A stretch of 20,949 nt of DNA, from positions 1 to 20,949 of the forward strand of contig DATBIO010000183.1 in assembly GCA_036556965.1 (NCBI GenBank), given 5' to 3'. The translations under genes were made by a program, and so were the position numbers. The DNA comes from DATBIO01 sp036556965. Lineage in GTDB: Bacteria > Acidobacteriota > Vicinamibacteria > Fen-336. This document shows positions 1-7,834 of this stretch, piece after piece. The notes beneath the pieces are model-generated. The model had not been told where the DNA came from, made no database searches, and was given only the letters and a program-made list of their open reading frames with translations. Numbering within the stretch: position 1 is the first letter of the stretch; each line of letters begins with the position of its first letter.

Positions 1-731
1 GGCGCCCCGCCCGGCGCCCACGGCGCGAGCGCCACCAGCCAGACCACGGCCAGGGCATTGGTGTTGCGGATGAGGATGGCCAGGAAGCCGAGGCCGGCGC
101 TCGCGGCCACCGTCCACCCCCGCGCCTCCCCGGCGGCGGCCCGGAGCCCGAGCCAGAGCAGGAGGCCGAGGACGAAGGCGGAATGGACGTGGGTGAAGCA
201 GCCGTCGAAGGTGCCGTAGTGGAACAGCCCCGTGCCGAAGGCCACGGCCAGGACGGCCGCGTTCGTCGCCCACGGCCGCGCGCCCAGGCGGCGAGCGCAC
301 GACGCGGAGAGGGCGCAGACGGCCACGAGGAGGGTGGCGGAGAACCAGAGGCTGGCCGTGTACTCCGCTCCGCTGATGGCGGGGGCGCCCGGCCTCCGGT
401 CGACGAGGGGGGCCATGACGGGGAACCGAAGCAGGGCCACCCCGGGCGGGAACTTGTTCAGGCAGACGCCGCGCGCCTGGTCCTCGTGGGCGATGGCCTT
501 GAGCTTCCGGAGCACGGGGTAGTCGCAGAACGAGAGCCCGCCCGTCAGCGCGGCGTGCGTCCAGAGGTGGTAGCCCACGCAGTCGGAGCGGATGGGCGCC
601 CCCGGTGCGTCGTACGGGGTCCACGCGCTGGCCCCGGCGGCGGCCGCGGCCACGGCCAGGACGGCGGCGTGGCGGGCGGTGAAGCGGCCCGCCGCGGCCA
701 GGAGGTCCGGCGGGCGCGGCGCGCTCGGCAC
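1..731 (-). CDS. Polytopic membrane protein, GT-C glycosyltransferase-like (3' part missing)
   Basis: This minus-strand frame is open from 731 to the window edge and gives about 243 residues. The translation is clearly membrane protein. A short basic and proline-rich N-terminus leads into a hydrophobic Ala/Val helix. A polar loop with the stretches DAPGAPIRSD and VGYHLWTHAALTG follows, then NKFPPGVALL and several more hydrophobic helices, including FLAILIRNTNALAVVWLVAL near the edge. This layout, a first helix followed by a long acidic loop and then many helices, resembles PMT/ArnT-type transferases that use polyprenyl-linked sugars in the inner membrane. The family call is an inference; no catalytic residue is proved. 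I chose the GTG at 731 because it directly precedes the N-terminal basic segment, with a weak GAG about ten bases upstream. There is no in-frame ATG upstream. It is divergent from the histidine kinase at 828. Confidence 0.6.
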   Translation of the reverse strand, partial: MPSAPRPPDLLAAAGRFTARHAAVLAVAAAAAGASAWTPYDAPGAPIRSDCVGYHLWTHAALTGGLSFCDYPVLRKLKAIAHEDQARGVCLNKFPPGVALLRFPVMAPLVDRRPGAPAISGAEYTASLWFSATLLVAVCALSASCARRLGARPWATNAAVLAVAFGTGLFHYGTFDGCFTHVHSAFVLGLLLWLGLRAAAGEARGWTVAASAGLGFLAILIRNTNALAVVWLVALAPWAPGGA

Positions 732-774
732 GGGCGATTCTCGATCGCGGGCTCGCCCGCGGCAAGACACGGGC

Positions 775-780
775 TTGACA
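775..780 (+). promoter_or_regulatory. Possible -35 box for the histidine kinase
   Basis: A perfect TTGACA stands in the 96-bp divergent gap, 48 bases before the kinase start. At the expected 17-base spacing the -10 position reads GAAGCT, which is poor, so only half of a classical promoter is visible. It may be chance. Confidence 0.25.
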
Positions 781-827
781 GCGCGCGGCGGCCGTCCGAA
801 GCTGCCCCTCCCTCCTCCAGAACCGGC

Positions 828-2942
828 ATGCGCTTCCCGGGCCCGGGCGGAGTCGCCAGATCCGGCGGCCGCGTGGCGGCCGTGCTGGCGCTGTCGGCGG
901 CGCTCCTGGTGCTGCACCTGGTGCCGGGCCTCGCCCCGCGCGCGGCCTACAACCTGCCGCACCTCCTCTTCTGTCTCTTCGGAGCCGCGCTCACCCTGCG
1001 CGCGGCGGCGACGACGCGCGGGCTGGCGCGCGCCTTCTGGGGCGCTCTGGCCGCCGCCTGCGGCTTCGCGGCGGCGGGCGCCGCCCTGAGCCTGTCCGAG
1101 CGGTGGGTGATGACGCGCATCAGCGCCGCGGACTGGATGTACGGCACCTCGTCGGCGTGCCTGATCCTGGCCATGTCCGTGCGCCCGGAGAGGCCGCGCG
1201 CGGGCCGCCGCTTCGCCTTCGACCTCACCGTGCTGGCCGTGCTCGTGCTCTACGTGTGGCTGTACTTCGCGGTGGGGGCCACCTTCACCGCCGCCCCCGT
1301 GCCCCTGGACTGGATCAGGCTGCTCAGCGGCGCGCGCGCGGTGCTCTTCGTGGTGGGAGGGCTCTGGCTGGTGCAGGGCACGCGGGGGCCGTGGCGCCGC
1401 ACGTACGTGGAGCTGGCCCTGGCCCTCGTCCTGATGAACGTGGGGACGGCCTTCGCCCTCGCCGCCATCGGCGCCGGCGCCTACCGCCCCGGCCTGTGGG
1501 ACCTGCCCTTCACCGTGCCCTATCTCTGGATCGGGCTGCTCGCCCTGGACCGGCCCCCCGTGAGCGAGGACGGGGCGGACCGCGCCTTCGCCCCCGACTG
1601 GTCCGACCTGCGCAAGGGCGTCGTGGTCGCCCTGGGCGCCATCGCCCTCGTCCCCGGGCTGGAGCTGGCCATGGACCTCGTGGGGGGGCGCGCGCTTCCC
1701 GGCCTGCCCGCGGAGGTGCAGGTCCACGTGACGCGGGCGCGGGTGATCCTGGGCTTCGCCGCCACCGCCCTCATCGCCCTCGTGCTCGCCCTGCGCCAGT
1801 TCAGCCTGCTCGGCTGGGCGGAGCGCCACCAGGGCGAGCGCGAGGGCGCGCTGCGCGCCTCGGAGGGACGTTACCGGTCCCTCTTCGAGCGGAACCCGGC
1901 CGGGGTCTTCCGCTGCACGCGCGCCGGCCGGATGCTGGAGGCCAACGACGCGCTGGCCCGCCTGCTGCGCTACGACGACACGGAGGCGCTCGGCCGGCTG
2001 TCGCTGGGGGACCTCTTCTTCATCGCCGAGGACCTCGAGCTGGCCGGCCGCCGCCTGGCGGAGCGCGGCGTGCTCGCGGACCACGAGGTGCGGCTGCGCC
2101 GCCGCGACGGGCTGCCGGTGTGGACGCTGGCCAGCCTGGCCACGGTGACCGGGGAGGAGGGCGAGGCGACGGTGATGGAGGGCACGGTGGTGGACATCAC
2201 CGAGCGGCGGCGCGCGGAGGGCGAGGCGCGCCGCCTGGCCCAGCTCAAGACGAACTTCCTCAAGGTGGCCTCGCACGAGATGCGCACCCCCCTCACCGTG
2301 CTCTCCGGCTACCTCGAGATCCTCCTCGCCGACACCGCGCCCACCGCGTCCCAGAAGGAGTACCTGGAGATCTGCCTGCGCACGGTGCGGCGCCTGGCCA
2401 CCGTCTTCGAGGACATCCTGGCCAGCCTGGAGATCAGCGAGGGCCAGGTGAAGCTGCGCCCCGAGCCGTTCGACCTGCGCGAAGTCGCCCGGCACGTCAT
2501 GGAGGACCTGGCCCCCTTCCTCGCCCGCCGCGCCCAGACCGTGAGCCTGCAGGCGGCGGAAGGGCTGCCCCCCGTGCGCGCGGACCGCCGCCGCATCCAC
2601 GAGGTGCTCTCCAACCTCGTGGAGAACGCTATCAAGTTCACCCCCGACGGCGGCCGCATCGTCATCCAGCTCGCGGCGGACGGGAGCGGCCACCGCATCA
2701 CGGTCGAGGACAGCGGCATCGGCTTCGACGCGGACGAGCTGACCGACCTGTGGGAGGCCTTCTACGCGGGGGCCAACCCGCTCCACCATTCGTCCGGCAC
2801 CTACCAGTTCAAGGCGCGCGGGCCCGGCCTGGGGCTCTCCATCGCCAAGGGCTACGTGGAGGCGCACGGGGGCCGCATCTCCGCCGCCTCCGCCGGCCTG
2901 GGCCAGGGCGCCGCCTTCACCGTGATCCTGCCCCCCGCCTGA
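828..2942 (+). CDS. Membrane-bound PAS sensor histidine kinase (orphan)
   Basis: This is a 704-residue sensor kinase that should autophosphorylate on His483. Residues about 15-325 contain around eight hydrophobic segments forming an uncharacterised membrane sensor region. Residues about 346-460 are a PAS domain that begins EGRYRSLFERNPAG and ends VVDITER. The HisKA helix carries the H-box ASHEMRTPL. The HATPase domain has the N-box NLVENAIKFTP (N600), the G1 box VEDSGIGF (D628) and the G2 box GPGLGLSIAKG (666-676). All catalytic boxes are intact. The frame is open upstream to 183, but that stretch is low-complexity Arg/Gly/Glu and antisense to the gene at 1-731. The ATG at 828, followed by the first hydrophobic helix, is therefore the sensible start, although no clear Shine-Dalgarno precedes it. 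No response regulator is adjacent, so its partner is unknown. Confidence 0.9.
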   Translation: MRFPGPGGVARSGGRVAAVLALSAALLVLHLVPGLAPRAAYNLPHLLFCLFGAALTLRAAATTRGLARAFWGALAAACGFAAAGAALSLSERWVMTRISAADWMYGTSSACLILAMSVRPERPRAGRRFAFDLTVLAVLVLYVWLYFAVGATFTAAPVPLDWIRLLSGARAVLFVVGGLWLVQGTRGPWRRTYVELALALVLMNVGTAFALAAIGAGAYRPGLWDLPFTVPYLWIGLLALDRPPVSEDGADRAFAPDWSDLRKGVVVALGAIALVPGLELAMDLVGGRALPGLPAEVQVHVTRARVILGFAATALIALVLALRQFSLLGWAERHQGEREGALRASEGRYRSLFERNPAGVFRCTRAGRMLEANDALARLLRYDDTEALGRLSLGDLFFIAEDLELAGRRLAERGVLADHEVRLRRRDGLPVWTLASLATVTGEEGEATVMEGTVVDITERRRAEGEARRLAQLKTNFLKVASHEMRTPLTVLSGYLEILLADTAPTASQKEYLEICLRTVRRLATVFEDILASLEISEGQVKLRPEPFDLREVARHVMEDLAPFLARRAQTVSLQAAEGLPPVRADRRRIHEVLSNLVENAIKFTPDGGRIVIQLAADGSGHRITVEDSGIGFDADELTDLWEAFYAGANPLHHSSGTYQFKARGPGLGLSIAKGYVEAHGGRISAASAGLGQGAAFTVILPPA

Positions 2943-2947
2943 GCCGC

Positions 2948-2961
2948 CCGCGGGCCCGCGG
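2948..2961. repeat. 14-bp GC palindrome after the kinase gene
   Basis: CCGCGGGCCCGCGG is a perfect palindrome five bases after the kinase stop and upstream of the purB -10 box. The identical 14-mer recurs at 7887-7900, also just after a gene. As RNA it could fold into a short stem, but no T-run follows, so terminator function is unproven. Confidence 0.4.
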
Positions 2962-2971
2962 CCCCGCCTGC

Positions 2972-2977
2972 TAAACT
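2972..2977 (+). promoter_or_regulatory. -10 box of purB, near-leaderless
   Basis: TAAACT lies in a 44-base gap and ends exactly nine bases before the purB ATG. Transcription would start within about 0-4 bases of the start codon. No Shine-Dalgarno is present and no -35 box is obvious. Other genes in the window show the same box-to-ATG spacing. Confidence 0.5.
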
Positions 2978-2986
2978 GCGGCCCGC

Positions 2987-4285
2987 ATGATCCCGCGCTA
3001 CAGCCGGCCGGAGATGGCGGCCTTGTGGTCGGAGCAGGGCAGGTTCGCGGCCTGGCTGAAGGTGGAGATCGCGGCCAGCGAGGTGCTGGCCGAGCGCGGG
3101 CTGGTGCCGGCGGCGGCGGTGGCGGCCATCAAGGAGCGCGCGCGCTTCGACGTGGCCCGCATCGAGGCCATCGAGAAGGAGGTGCAGCACGACGTCATCG
3201 CCTTCGTCTCCAACGTGGCGGAGAACGTGGGCGAGGAGGGCCGCTGGCTGCACTACGGCCTGACCTCCTCGGACGTGGTGGACACCGCCCTGAGCATGCT
3301 CATGCGCGACGCCTGCGACCTGATCGCGCGCGACCTCGAGGGGCTGATGGCGGCGGTGGAGCGGCGCGCCCTCGAGCACCGCCACACCCCCACCATCGGA
3401 CGCACGCACGGGGTGCATGCCGAGCCCACCACCTTCGGCCTGAAGCTCGCCCTCTGGCACGCCGAGCTGGAGCGCCACCGGGACCGGCTGCGGCACGCGC
3501 GCGCCACCATCGCCGTGGGCAAGCTCTCGGGGGCGGTGGGCGCCTTCTCCCACCTGCCCCCGGAGGTGGAGGAGCGGGTCTGCGCGCGCCTGGGCCTGGC
3601 GCCCGCCCCCATCTCCTCCCAGGTCCTCCAGCGCGACCGCCACGCCGAGGTGATGGCCACGCTGGCCCTGGTGGCGGCCAGCCTCGAGAAGTTCGCCACC
3701 GAGATCCGGGCCCTCCAGAAGACCGAGGTGCGCGAGGTGGAGGAGCCCTTCGGGGCGGGGCAGAAGGGCTCCTCGGCCATGCCCCACAAGCGCAACCCGG
3801 TGGGCTGCGAGCAGGTGACGGGCCTCGCGCGCCTGGTGCGCGCGAACGCCCTGGCCGCCCTGGAGAACGTCGCCCTCTGGCACGAGCGCGACATCTCCCA
3901 CTCCTCGGTGGAGCGCGTGATCGTGCCCGACAGCTTCCTGGCCCTCGACCACATGCTGCGCCGGATGACGGACATCGTGGCGGGCATGACCGTGGACGCC
4001 GCCCGCATGCGCCGCAACCTGGAGCTGACCCGCGGGCTCGTCTTCTCCGGGCAGCTCCTCCTCGACCTGACGGCGCGAGGCCTGTCCCGCGAGGAGGCCT
4101 ACCGGATCGTGCAGGGGCACGCCATGGAGGCGTGGCGCACGGAGGGCGACTTCCAGGCGCGCGTGCGCGAGGACCCCGAGGTGCGGCGGGTCCTGGGCGA
4201 GGCGGAGGTGGCCGAGGTCTTCCGGCTGGAGCGCTACCTCCGGCACGTGGACGCGCTCTTCGCGCGCGTCTTCCCCGGGCCGTGA
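2987..4285 (+). CDS. purB: Adenylosuccinate lyase
   Basis: PurB is a cytosolic fumarase-superfamily lyase. It releases fumarate from SAICAR in purine synthesis and from adenylosuccinate in AMP formation. The 432-residue length matches the bacterial family. The superfamily signature GSSAMPHKRNP spans residues 261-271 in the flexible catalytic loop. The active-site segment GRTHGVHAEP (138-147) holds the conserved histidine, and HYGLTSSDVVDT (89-100) is the usual substrate-binding stretch. The N-terminus MIPRYSRPEM is typical of the family, which fixes the start at 2987. It has its own -10 box. The last four bases overlap the start of the mechanosensitive channel gene, so the two are probably co-transcribed. 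purS and purQ follow about 1 kb downstream, so this is a partial purine cluster. Identification is secure. Confidence 0.97.
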   Translation: MIPRYSRPEMAALWSEQGRFAAWLKVEIAASEVLAERGLVPAAAVAAIKERARFDVARIEAIEKEVQHDVIAFVSNVAENVGEEGRWLHYGLTSSDVVDTALSMLMRDACDLIARDLEGLMAAVERRALEHRHTPTIGRTHGVHAEPTTFGLKLALWHAELERHRDRLRHARATIAVGKLSGAVGAFSHLPPEVEERVCARLGLAPAPISSQVLQRDRHAEVMATLALVAASLEKFATEIRALQKTEVREVEEPFGAGQKGSSAMPHKRNPVGCEQVTGLARLVRANALAALENVALWHERDISHSSVERVIVPDSFLALDHMLRRMTDIVAGMTVDAARMRRNLELTRGLVFSGQLLLDLTARGLSREEAYRIVQGHAMEAWRTEGDFQARVREDPEVRRVLGEAEVAEVFRLERYLRHVDALFARVFPGP

Positions 4286-5322
4286 ACGAGCCGCTCACCG
4301 AGGCCGCCATCAGCGCGGCCATCCTGGCCGGCGCCTTCGTGGCCGCGCGCCTGCTCTCCTTCCTTTTCACGCGCGTGCTGGCCCGCGCCGCCCGCCGCAC
4401 CCAGACCTCGCTCGACGACCGCCTGGTGGCGGCGCTGGACAAGCCGGTGACGCAGGCCCTCTTCCTGGTGGGGGCCTGGTTTGCCGTGCACCGCCTGCCC
4501 CTGCCCGCGCCCCTCCTGCAGCGCGCGGACGGCGCGCTCTTCGTGGTGGGGGTGCTCCTGGCCGCCCTCGCCCTCATGCGCGCCTTCGCCATCTTCCTGG
4601 GCTGGTACACCACGGAGTCGAGGCTGGCGGACGACGACGGGCCGGTGGCGGAGTTCGCCCCCCTGCTGGGCAAGGTGGGCACCGTCTTCATCGTGGCCCT
4701 GGCCGCCATCACCATCCTCCAGCGCTTCGGGGTGAGCGTCAGCTCCCTGGTGGTGTCGCTGGGCGTGGGCTCCCTGGCCCTGGGCCTGGCCGCCCAGGAC
4801 ACGCTGGGCAACATGTTCGCGGGCTTCACCCTCATGCTCGACCGGCCGTTCCGGCTGGGCGACCGCGTGCAGCTGGCCAGCGGCGAGGTGGGGGACGTGG
4901 AGGAGATCGGCATCCGCTCCACGCGCATCCGCACCATCGAGGACACGGCGCTGGTGGTGCCCAACAGCCTGCTCGTCAAGGACCGCCTGCTGAACTTCTC
5001 CCACCCGTCGCGCCGCCTCCTCACCCGGGTCGAGGTGGGAGTGGCCTACGGCAGCGACCTGGCCACCGTGAAGCGCGTCCTGGCCGAGGCGGCGGCGGCC
5101 GCGGAGCGCGTGGACCACGAGCACGCGCCGTTGGTGCTCATGGCGCGCCTGGGCGACAACGCCGCCTACTTCCAGGTCTCCTTCCGCGTCCGCGACTTCC
5201 TCGACGCGGGCCGTGCGCGCGCGGAGGTGCTGGAGGCCGTCTACCGGGGGCTCGAGGCGGCGGGCGTCGAGGCGCCCCCGGTGCCGCGCTTCGCGGTGGC
5301 GCCGGCGGACCGCCGGGCATGA
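4282..5322 (+). CDS. MscS-family mechanosensitive ion channel
   Basis: This 346-residue inner-membrane channel should open under membrane tension and release solutes on hypo-osmotic shock. Hydrophobic helices lie near residues 8-30, 55-75, 85-108 and 130-148. The glycine/alanine-rich pore helix follows at about 152-186 and contains VGSLALGLAAQDTLGNMF. The cytoplasmic beta domain has the family hallmarks DRPFRLGDRV (187-196), GEVGDVEEIGIRSTRIRT (201-218) and VVPNSLL. Only a few helices precede the pore, so this is a small MscS or YnaI-like form without a large periplasmic domain. The start is a GTG whose last bases overlap the purB stop (GTGA), indicating translational coupling. A channel gene inside a purine cluster is unexpected and is discussed as a finding. 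The exact subfamily is uncertain. Confidence 0.93.
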   Translation: MNEPLTEAAISAAILAGAFVAARLLSFLFTRVLARAARRTQTSLDDRLVAALDKPVTQALFLVGAWFAVHRLPLPAPLLQRADGALFVVGVLLAALALMRAFAIFLGWYTTESRLADDDGPVAEFAPLLGKVGTVFIVALAAITILQRFGVSVSSLVVSLGVGSLALGLAAQDTLGNMFAGFTLMLDRPFRLGDRVQLASGEVGDVEEIGIRSTRIRTIEDTALVVPNSLLVKDRLLNFSHPSRRLLTRVEVGVAYGSDLATVKRVLAEAAAAAERVDHEHAPLVLMARLGDNAAYFQVSFRVRDFLDAGRARAEVLEAVYRGLEAAGVEAPPVPRFAVAPADRRA

Positions 5323-5328
5323 GACGAT
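5323..5328 (+). promoter_or_regulatory. Possible weak -10 box of purS
   Basis: GACGAT (3 of 6 to TATAAT) lies between the mscS stop and purS. It ends nine bases before the purS ATG, the same spacing as at purB and the DMT gene. The fifteen-base gap has no Shine-Dalgarno, which favours a near-leaderless mRNA or readthrough translation. Confidence 0.3.
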
Positions 5329-5337
5329 AGGGCCCCA

Positions 5338-5583
5338 ATGGCCCGGGCCCTCGTCTTCGTCACCCTGAAGAAGTCGGTCTTCGATCCCCAGGGCAAGACG
5401 ATCCACGACGCCCTCCGCTCCCTGGGCTACGCGCAGGTCAGCGAGGTGCGCCAGGGCAAGTTCTTCGAGGTGAGCCTGGACGGCCTTTCCCCGGAGCAGG
5501 CCCGGGCCACCGTGGAGGAGATCGCGGGCCGCGTCCTCTCGAACCCGGTGATCGAGAGCTACCGCATCGAGCTCGAGGCATGA
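5338..5583 (+). CDS. purS: FGAM synthase subunit PurS
   Basis: PurS is the small bridging subunit of the three-part phosphoribosylformylglycinamidine synthase. It joins the glutaminase PurQ to the synthetase PurL and helps ammonia transfer. The protein is 81 residues, the usual length. It shows the typical opening strand ARALVFVTLKKSVFDPQGKT, the GKxxEVSLDG-like middle (GKFFEVSLDG) and the closing SNPVIESYRIEL. It starts at the ATG at 5338 and its stop overlaps the purQ start in an ATGA quartet, so the two subunits are translationally coupled in equal amounts. PurL is not encoded in this window, so the large subunit must lie elsewhere. Identification is firm from length, motifs and context. 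Confidence 0.93.
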   Translation: MARALVFVTLKKSVFDPQGKTIHDALRSLGYAQVSEVRQGKFFEVSLDGLSPEQARATVEEIAGRVLSNPVIESYRIELEA

Positions 5584-6290
5584 ACAAGGCAACCATCGGC
5601 GTGGTGACCTTCCCCGGCTCCAACTCCGACCACGACGCGTACCACGTGGTCAAGCACGTCTGCGGCCAGGACGCGCGCTTCGTCTGGCACAAGGACGACG
5701 ACCTGTCCGGCCTGGACGCCGTGATCGTGCCCGGAGGCTTCTCCTACGGAGACTACCTGCGCACGGGGGCCATCGCGCGCTTCAGCCCCGTCATGCGCGC
5801 GGTGGCGGAGTTCGCCAAGAAGGGCGGGCCCGTCCTCGGCATCTGCAACGGCTTCCAGATCCTCCAGGAGGCCGGCCTGCTGCCGGGGGCCATGCTGCGC
5901 AACCGCGCGGTGAAGTTCGCCTCCCTGCCCGTCCACGTGCGGGTGGAGAACGACGCCACGGTGGCCACCGCCGGCATCCCCCGGGGCACCGTCCTCACCA
6001 TGCCCATCGCCCACGGCGAGGGCAACTTCTACTGCGAGCCGGAGGAGCTCCACCGGCTGGAAGGAGAGGGCCGCGTGGTCTTCCGCTACTGCACGCGCGC
6101 GGGCGAGGTGACGGAAGAGGCCAACGTGAACGGCAGCCTGGCCTCCATCGCCGGCATCTGCAACGCCTCCGGCAACGTGGTGGCCCTCATGCCCCACCCC
6201 GAGCGCGCCAGCGAGCCCGAGCTGGGCTCCACCGACGGCCGGCGCGTGATGGAGGCGCTCATCCGCAGCGCGGTGCCCGCCCTGGCCTAG
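5580..6290 (+). CDS. purQ: FGAM synthase glutaminase subunit PurQ
   Basis: PurQ is a class I glutamine amidotransferase. It hydrolyses glutamine and feeds ammonia to PurL for conversion of FGAR to FGAM. The 236-residue length is normal for the stand-alone subunit. The nucleophile is Cys89 in GICNGFQIL, and the catalytic pair His206/Glu208 sits in MPHPERA. The N-terminal VVTFPGSNSDHD and the PGGFSYGDYLRTGAIARFS block are diagnostic. The ATG overlaps the purS stop. A 7-bp hairpin begins at the last base of the stop codon. The next 93 codons stay in the same frame and include a barrel remnant, which is noted separately. Confidence 0.96.
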   Translation: MNKATIGVVTFPGSNSDHDAYHVVKHVCGQDARFVWHKDDDLSGLDAVIVPGGFSYGDYLRTGAIARFSPVMRAVAEFAKKGGPVLGICNGFQILQEAGLLPGAMLRNRAVKFASLPVHVRVENDATVATAGIPRGTVLTMPIAHGEGNFYCEPEELHRLEGEGRVVFRYCTRAGEVTEEANVNGSLASIAGICNASGNVVALMPHPERASEPELGSTDGRRVMEALIRSAVPALA

Positions 6291-6307
6291 CCGCCGCCAG
6301 CGGCGGC
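6290..6307 (+). terminator. Hairpin at the end of purQ
   Basis: A perfect 7-bp GC stem (arm GCCGCCG, four-base loop CCAG, arm CGGCGGC) begins at the last base of the purQ stop. No T-run follows, so it may be a pause or rho-linked end, or a 3' stabiliser, rather than a classical intrinsic terminator. Confidence 0.35.
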
Positions 6308-6314
6308 GACACCA

Positions 6315-6569
6315 ATGACGTTCAGCGCCGGTCCGGGCTGGCTCCGCTCACGCGCGCTGGGTCGCTCCGCGGACCACTTCGGGATCAACGTCGGCGGGGG
6401 GCTCGGCCTGTGGACCGGGCGCCGGATCGGACTGCGCCCGGAGACCCGCTACGTGGCGGCGCTGACCGGAGAGGGAGAGGACCCGCCGGAGCAGCGCCTG
6501 AGCTTCTGGCGCACGGGCGTGAGCGTGACCGTCGCGCTCGGAGGGCGCGACCAGACGCCCGAGCGCTAG
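6315..6569 (+). pseudogene. Remnant of an outer-membrane beta-barrel protein (C-terminal piece)
   Basis: The 84 residues read like the last strands of an outer-membrane barrel: FGINVGGGLGLW, RIGLRPETRYVAAL and FWRTGVSVTVALGGR. These show alternating hydrophobic/polar residues, turn-like breaks and a near-terminal amphipathic strand. Nothing ahead of it provides a signal peptide or the remaining strands. It begins 24 bases after the purQ stop, has no Shine-Dalgarno or promoter, and shares the purQ frame. The simplest reading is a decayed gene whose 5' part was deleted when the present purQ junction formed. A short genuine ORF is possible but would lack any export signal. The barrel assignment is by pattern, not by search. 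Confidence 0.5.
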
Positions 6570-6597
6570 AGCAGGCCTTCCCCTCGGCGAACGACGA

Positions 6598-6623
6598 GGC
6601 CGGCGGCCACGCGGCCGCCGGCC
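6598..6623 (-). terminator. Strong hairpin downstream of the di-haem cytochrome lipoprotein gene
   Basis: Perfect 11-bp arms, GGCCGGCGGCC and GGCCGCCGGCC, flank a four-base loop. The hairpin starts 16 bases beyond the stop of the minus-strand cytochrome gene. On that strand TCGTCGTT follows, a weak T-containing tail. It is the best terminator candidate in the window and could also stop transcription coming from purQ. Confidence 0.6.
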
Positions 6624-6639
6624 CCGACCAACCCCGGGC

Positions 6640-7824
6640 TCAGATCGACTTCAGGTACTCGATCAGGTCCGTGCGCTGTCCCGCCGTGAGGTTCAGGCCG
6701 AGCACGCGCACGTAGTGGTCCACCACGGCGGCCGGGGTCGCCGCGCTGCCGTCGTGGAAGTAGGGGGGGTGCTGCCACAGGCCGCGCAGGGGCGTGGCGC
6801 GGTAGCGCTTGGTCGCCGTGCGCGCGGCGTAGGCCCCGTCCACGCCGGTCTCCGCCGGCGCGTGCAGCGTCTCCCCGGTGCGGCGGGAGCCCTCGTGGCA
6901 GCTCGCACAGCGGGCCGCGCCGTCGAAGACCACCTTGCCCCGCGCCGCGGCCGTGGCGTCGAAGCTCCCCGGGGGCGGCGGGGGCGCCTCCAGGCTGAGC
7001 TGGTACTCGCGGAGGGCGCGCAGCTTGGGCTTGACCAGGTCCGGCGTGCCCGAGGGGAGACGCCGCTCGACGTTGATCCGCTCGTCCACGAACTCGCCCT
7101 GGCCGCCCATCTGCGTCACCGCCACGTAGTTGTTCCAGTAGGTGACGTCACCGTCGCCGGTGAAGGTGGCGTGGCGCACGTCGCGCAGGCCGTAGGCGGG
7201 CGGGATGACCAGGGGCGTGCTCTTGCCGTCGATGTTGAAGCGCGGGTCGTACTTCCCCTTGCCCCAGGAGTTGTAGACGGCCTTCTGGGTGGCGTTGAGG
7301 GCGGGGGACAACGCGATGATGGCCCCGGGGTTCAGCGTGGTGTTGGCCCAGCCGTCGAGGCGCTTGCCGATGCCCGGCATCACGGAGTCGTCGACGGTGG
7401 AGTGGCACAGGGCGCAGGTGGTGCCGAGACGGGTGAGGCGGTCCACGCCCCCTTCCGTCACCACCGTGCCCTTGAGGCCGACCACCGCGTTGAGCTTGAG
7501 CAGGGCCACCGTGGTGGCCGGGCTCTTGAGGTCGGCCGTCTGCAGGATGCCGGGGGGCAGCGCGTCGGAGTCGACCTTCAGGCCGACGGAAAGGGCGGTG
7601 GTGGGGTCGACGGCGGTGGCGACCACCTCGTGCATGCGCAAGGTGTCCGTCCAGAAGCGCTCGTCGCCGAAGGTGTCGTGGCGGAAGACCTCGCGGCCGT
7701 CGGCGGTGGCCGCGGAGCCTTCGTCGCACGCGGGCAGGGCAAGGGCGGCGGCCAGGAGCACGGCTCCCGCGCCCGCGCGCGCCCAGACCCTCCCTGACCA
7801 GGATGGCACAAGGGCTCGTTTCAT
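6640..7824 (-). CDS. Di-haem c-type cytochrome lipoprotein, CcP/MauG/RoxA-like
   Basis: This 394-residue protein has two covalent haem sites, CALCH (137-141) and CASCH (306-310). The N-terminus has a basic start, a long hydrophobic stretch and the lipobox-like LPAC with Cys33, so it is probably a membrane-anchored periplasmic lipoprotein. The C-terminal TPLRGLWQHPPYFHDGSAAT block (344-363) is shared by di-haem peroxidases, MauG and RoxA-like oxygenases. The histidine in YFHDG is retained. A proline-rich linker (280-285) separates the two haem halves. Such proteins reduce peroxide or oxidise organic substrates; which applies here cannot be told. The ATG at 7824 follows AGGAG by seven bases. 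A dyad overlaps that site. The dienelactone-hydrolase-like gene lies 100 bp upstream in the same direction. Confidence 0.85.
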   Translation of the reverse strand: MKRALVPSWSGRVWARAGAGAVLLAAALALPACDEGSAATADGREVFRHDTFGDERFWTDTLRMHEVVATAVDPTTALSVGLKVDSDALPPGILQTADLKSPATTVALLKLNAVVGLKGTVVTEGGVDRLTRLGTTCALCHSTVDDSVMPGIGKRLDGWANTTLNPGAIIALSPALNATQKAVYNSWGKGKYDPRFNIDGKSTPLVIPPAYGLRDVRHATFTGDGDVTYWNNYVAVTQMGGQGEFVDERINVERRLPSGTPDLVKPKLRALREYQLSLEAPPPPPGSFDATAAARGKVVFDGAARCASCHEGSRRTGETLHAPAETGVDGAYAARTATKRYRATPLRGLWQHPPYFHDGSAATPAAVVDHYVRVLGLNLTAGQRTDLIEYLKSI

Positions 7825-7834
7825 TGGCGCTCTC

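Noticed and set aside
183..827. N-terminal extension of the histidine kinase frame
   Set aside because: It is low-complexity Arg/Gly/Glu text antisense to a clear membrane protein at 1-731. The kinase reads as membrane protein only from 828.
2852..4246. 464-residue minus-strand open frame over purB
   Set aside because: It is His/Gly/Arg-rich with no motif and lies fully opposite the well-identified purB. Long antisense frames are expected at this GC content.
3300..5024. 574-residue minus-strand open frame over purB and the channel gene
   Set aside because: Its second half is Arg/Pro/Gly runs, and both sense genes are certain. It is a shadow.
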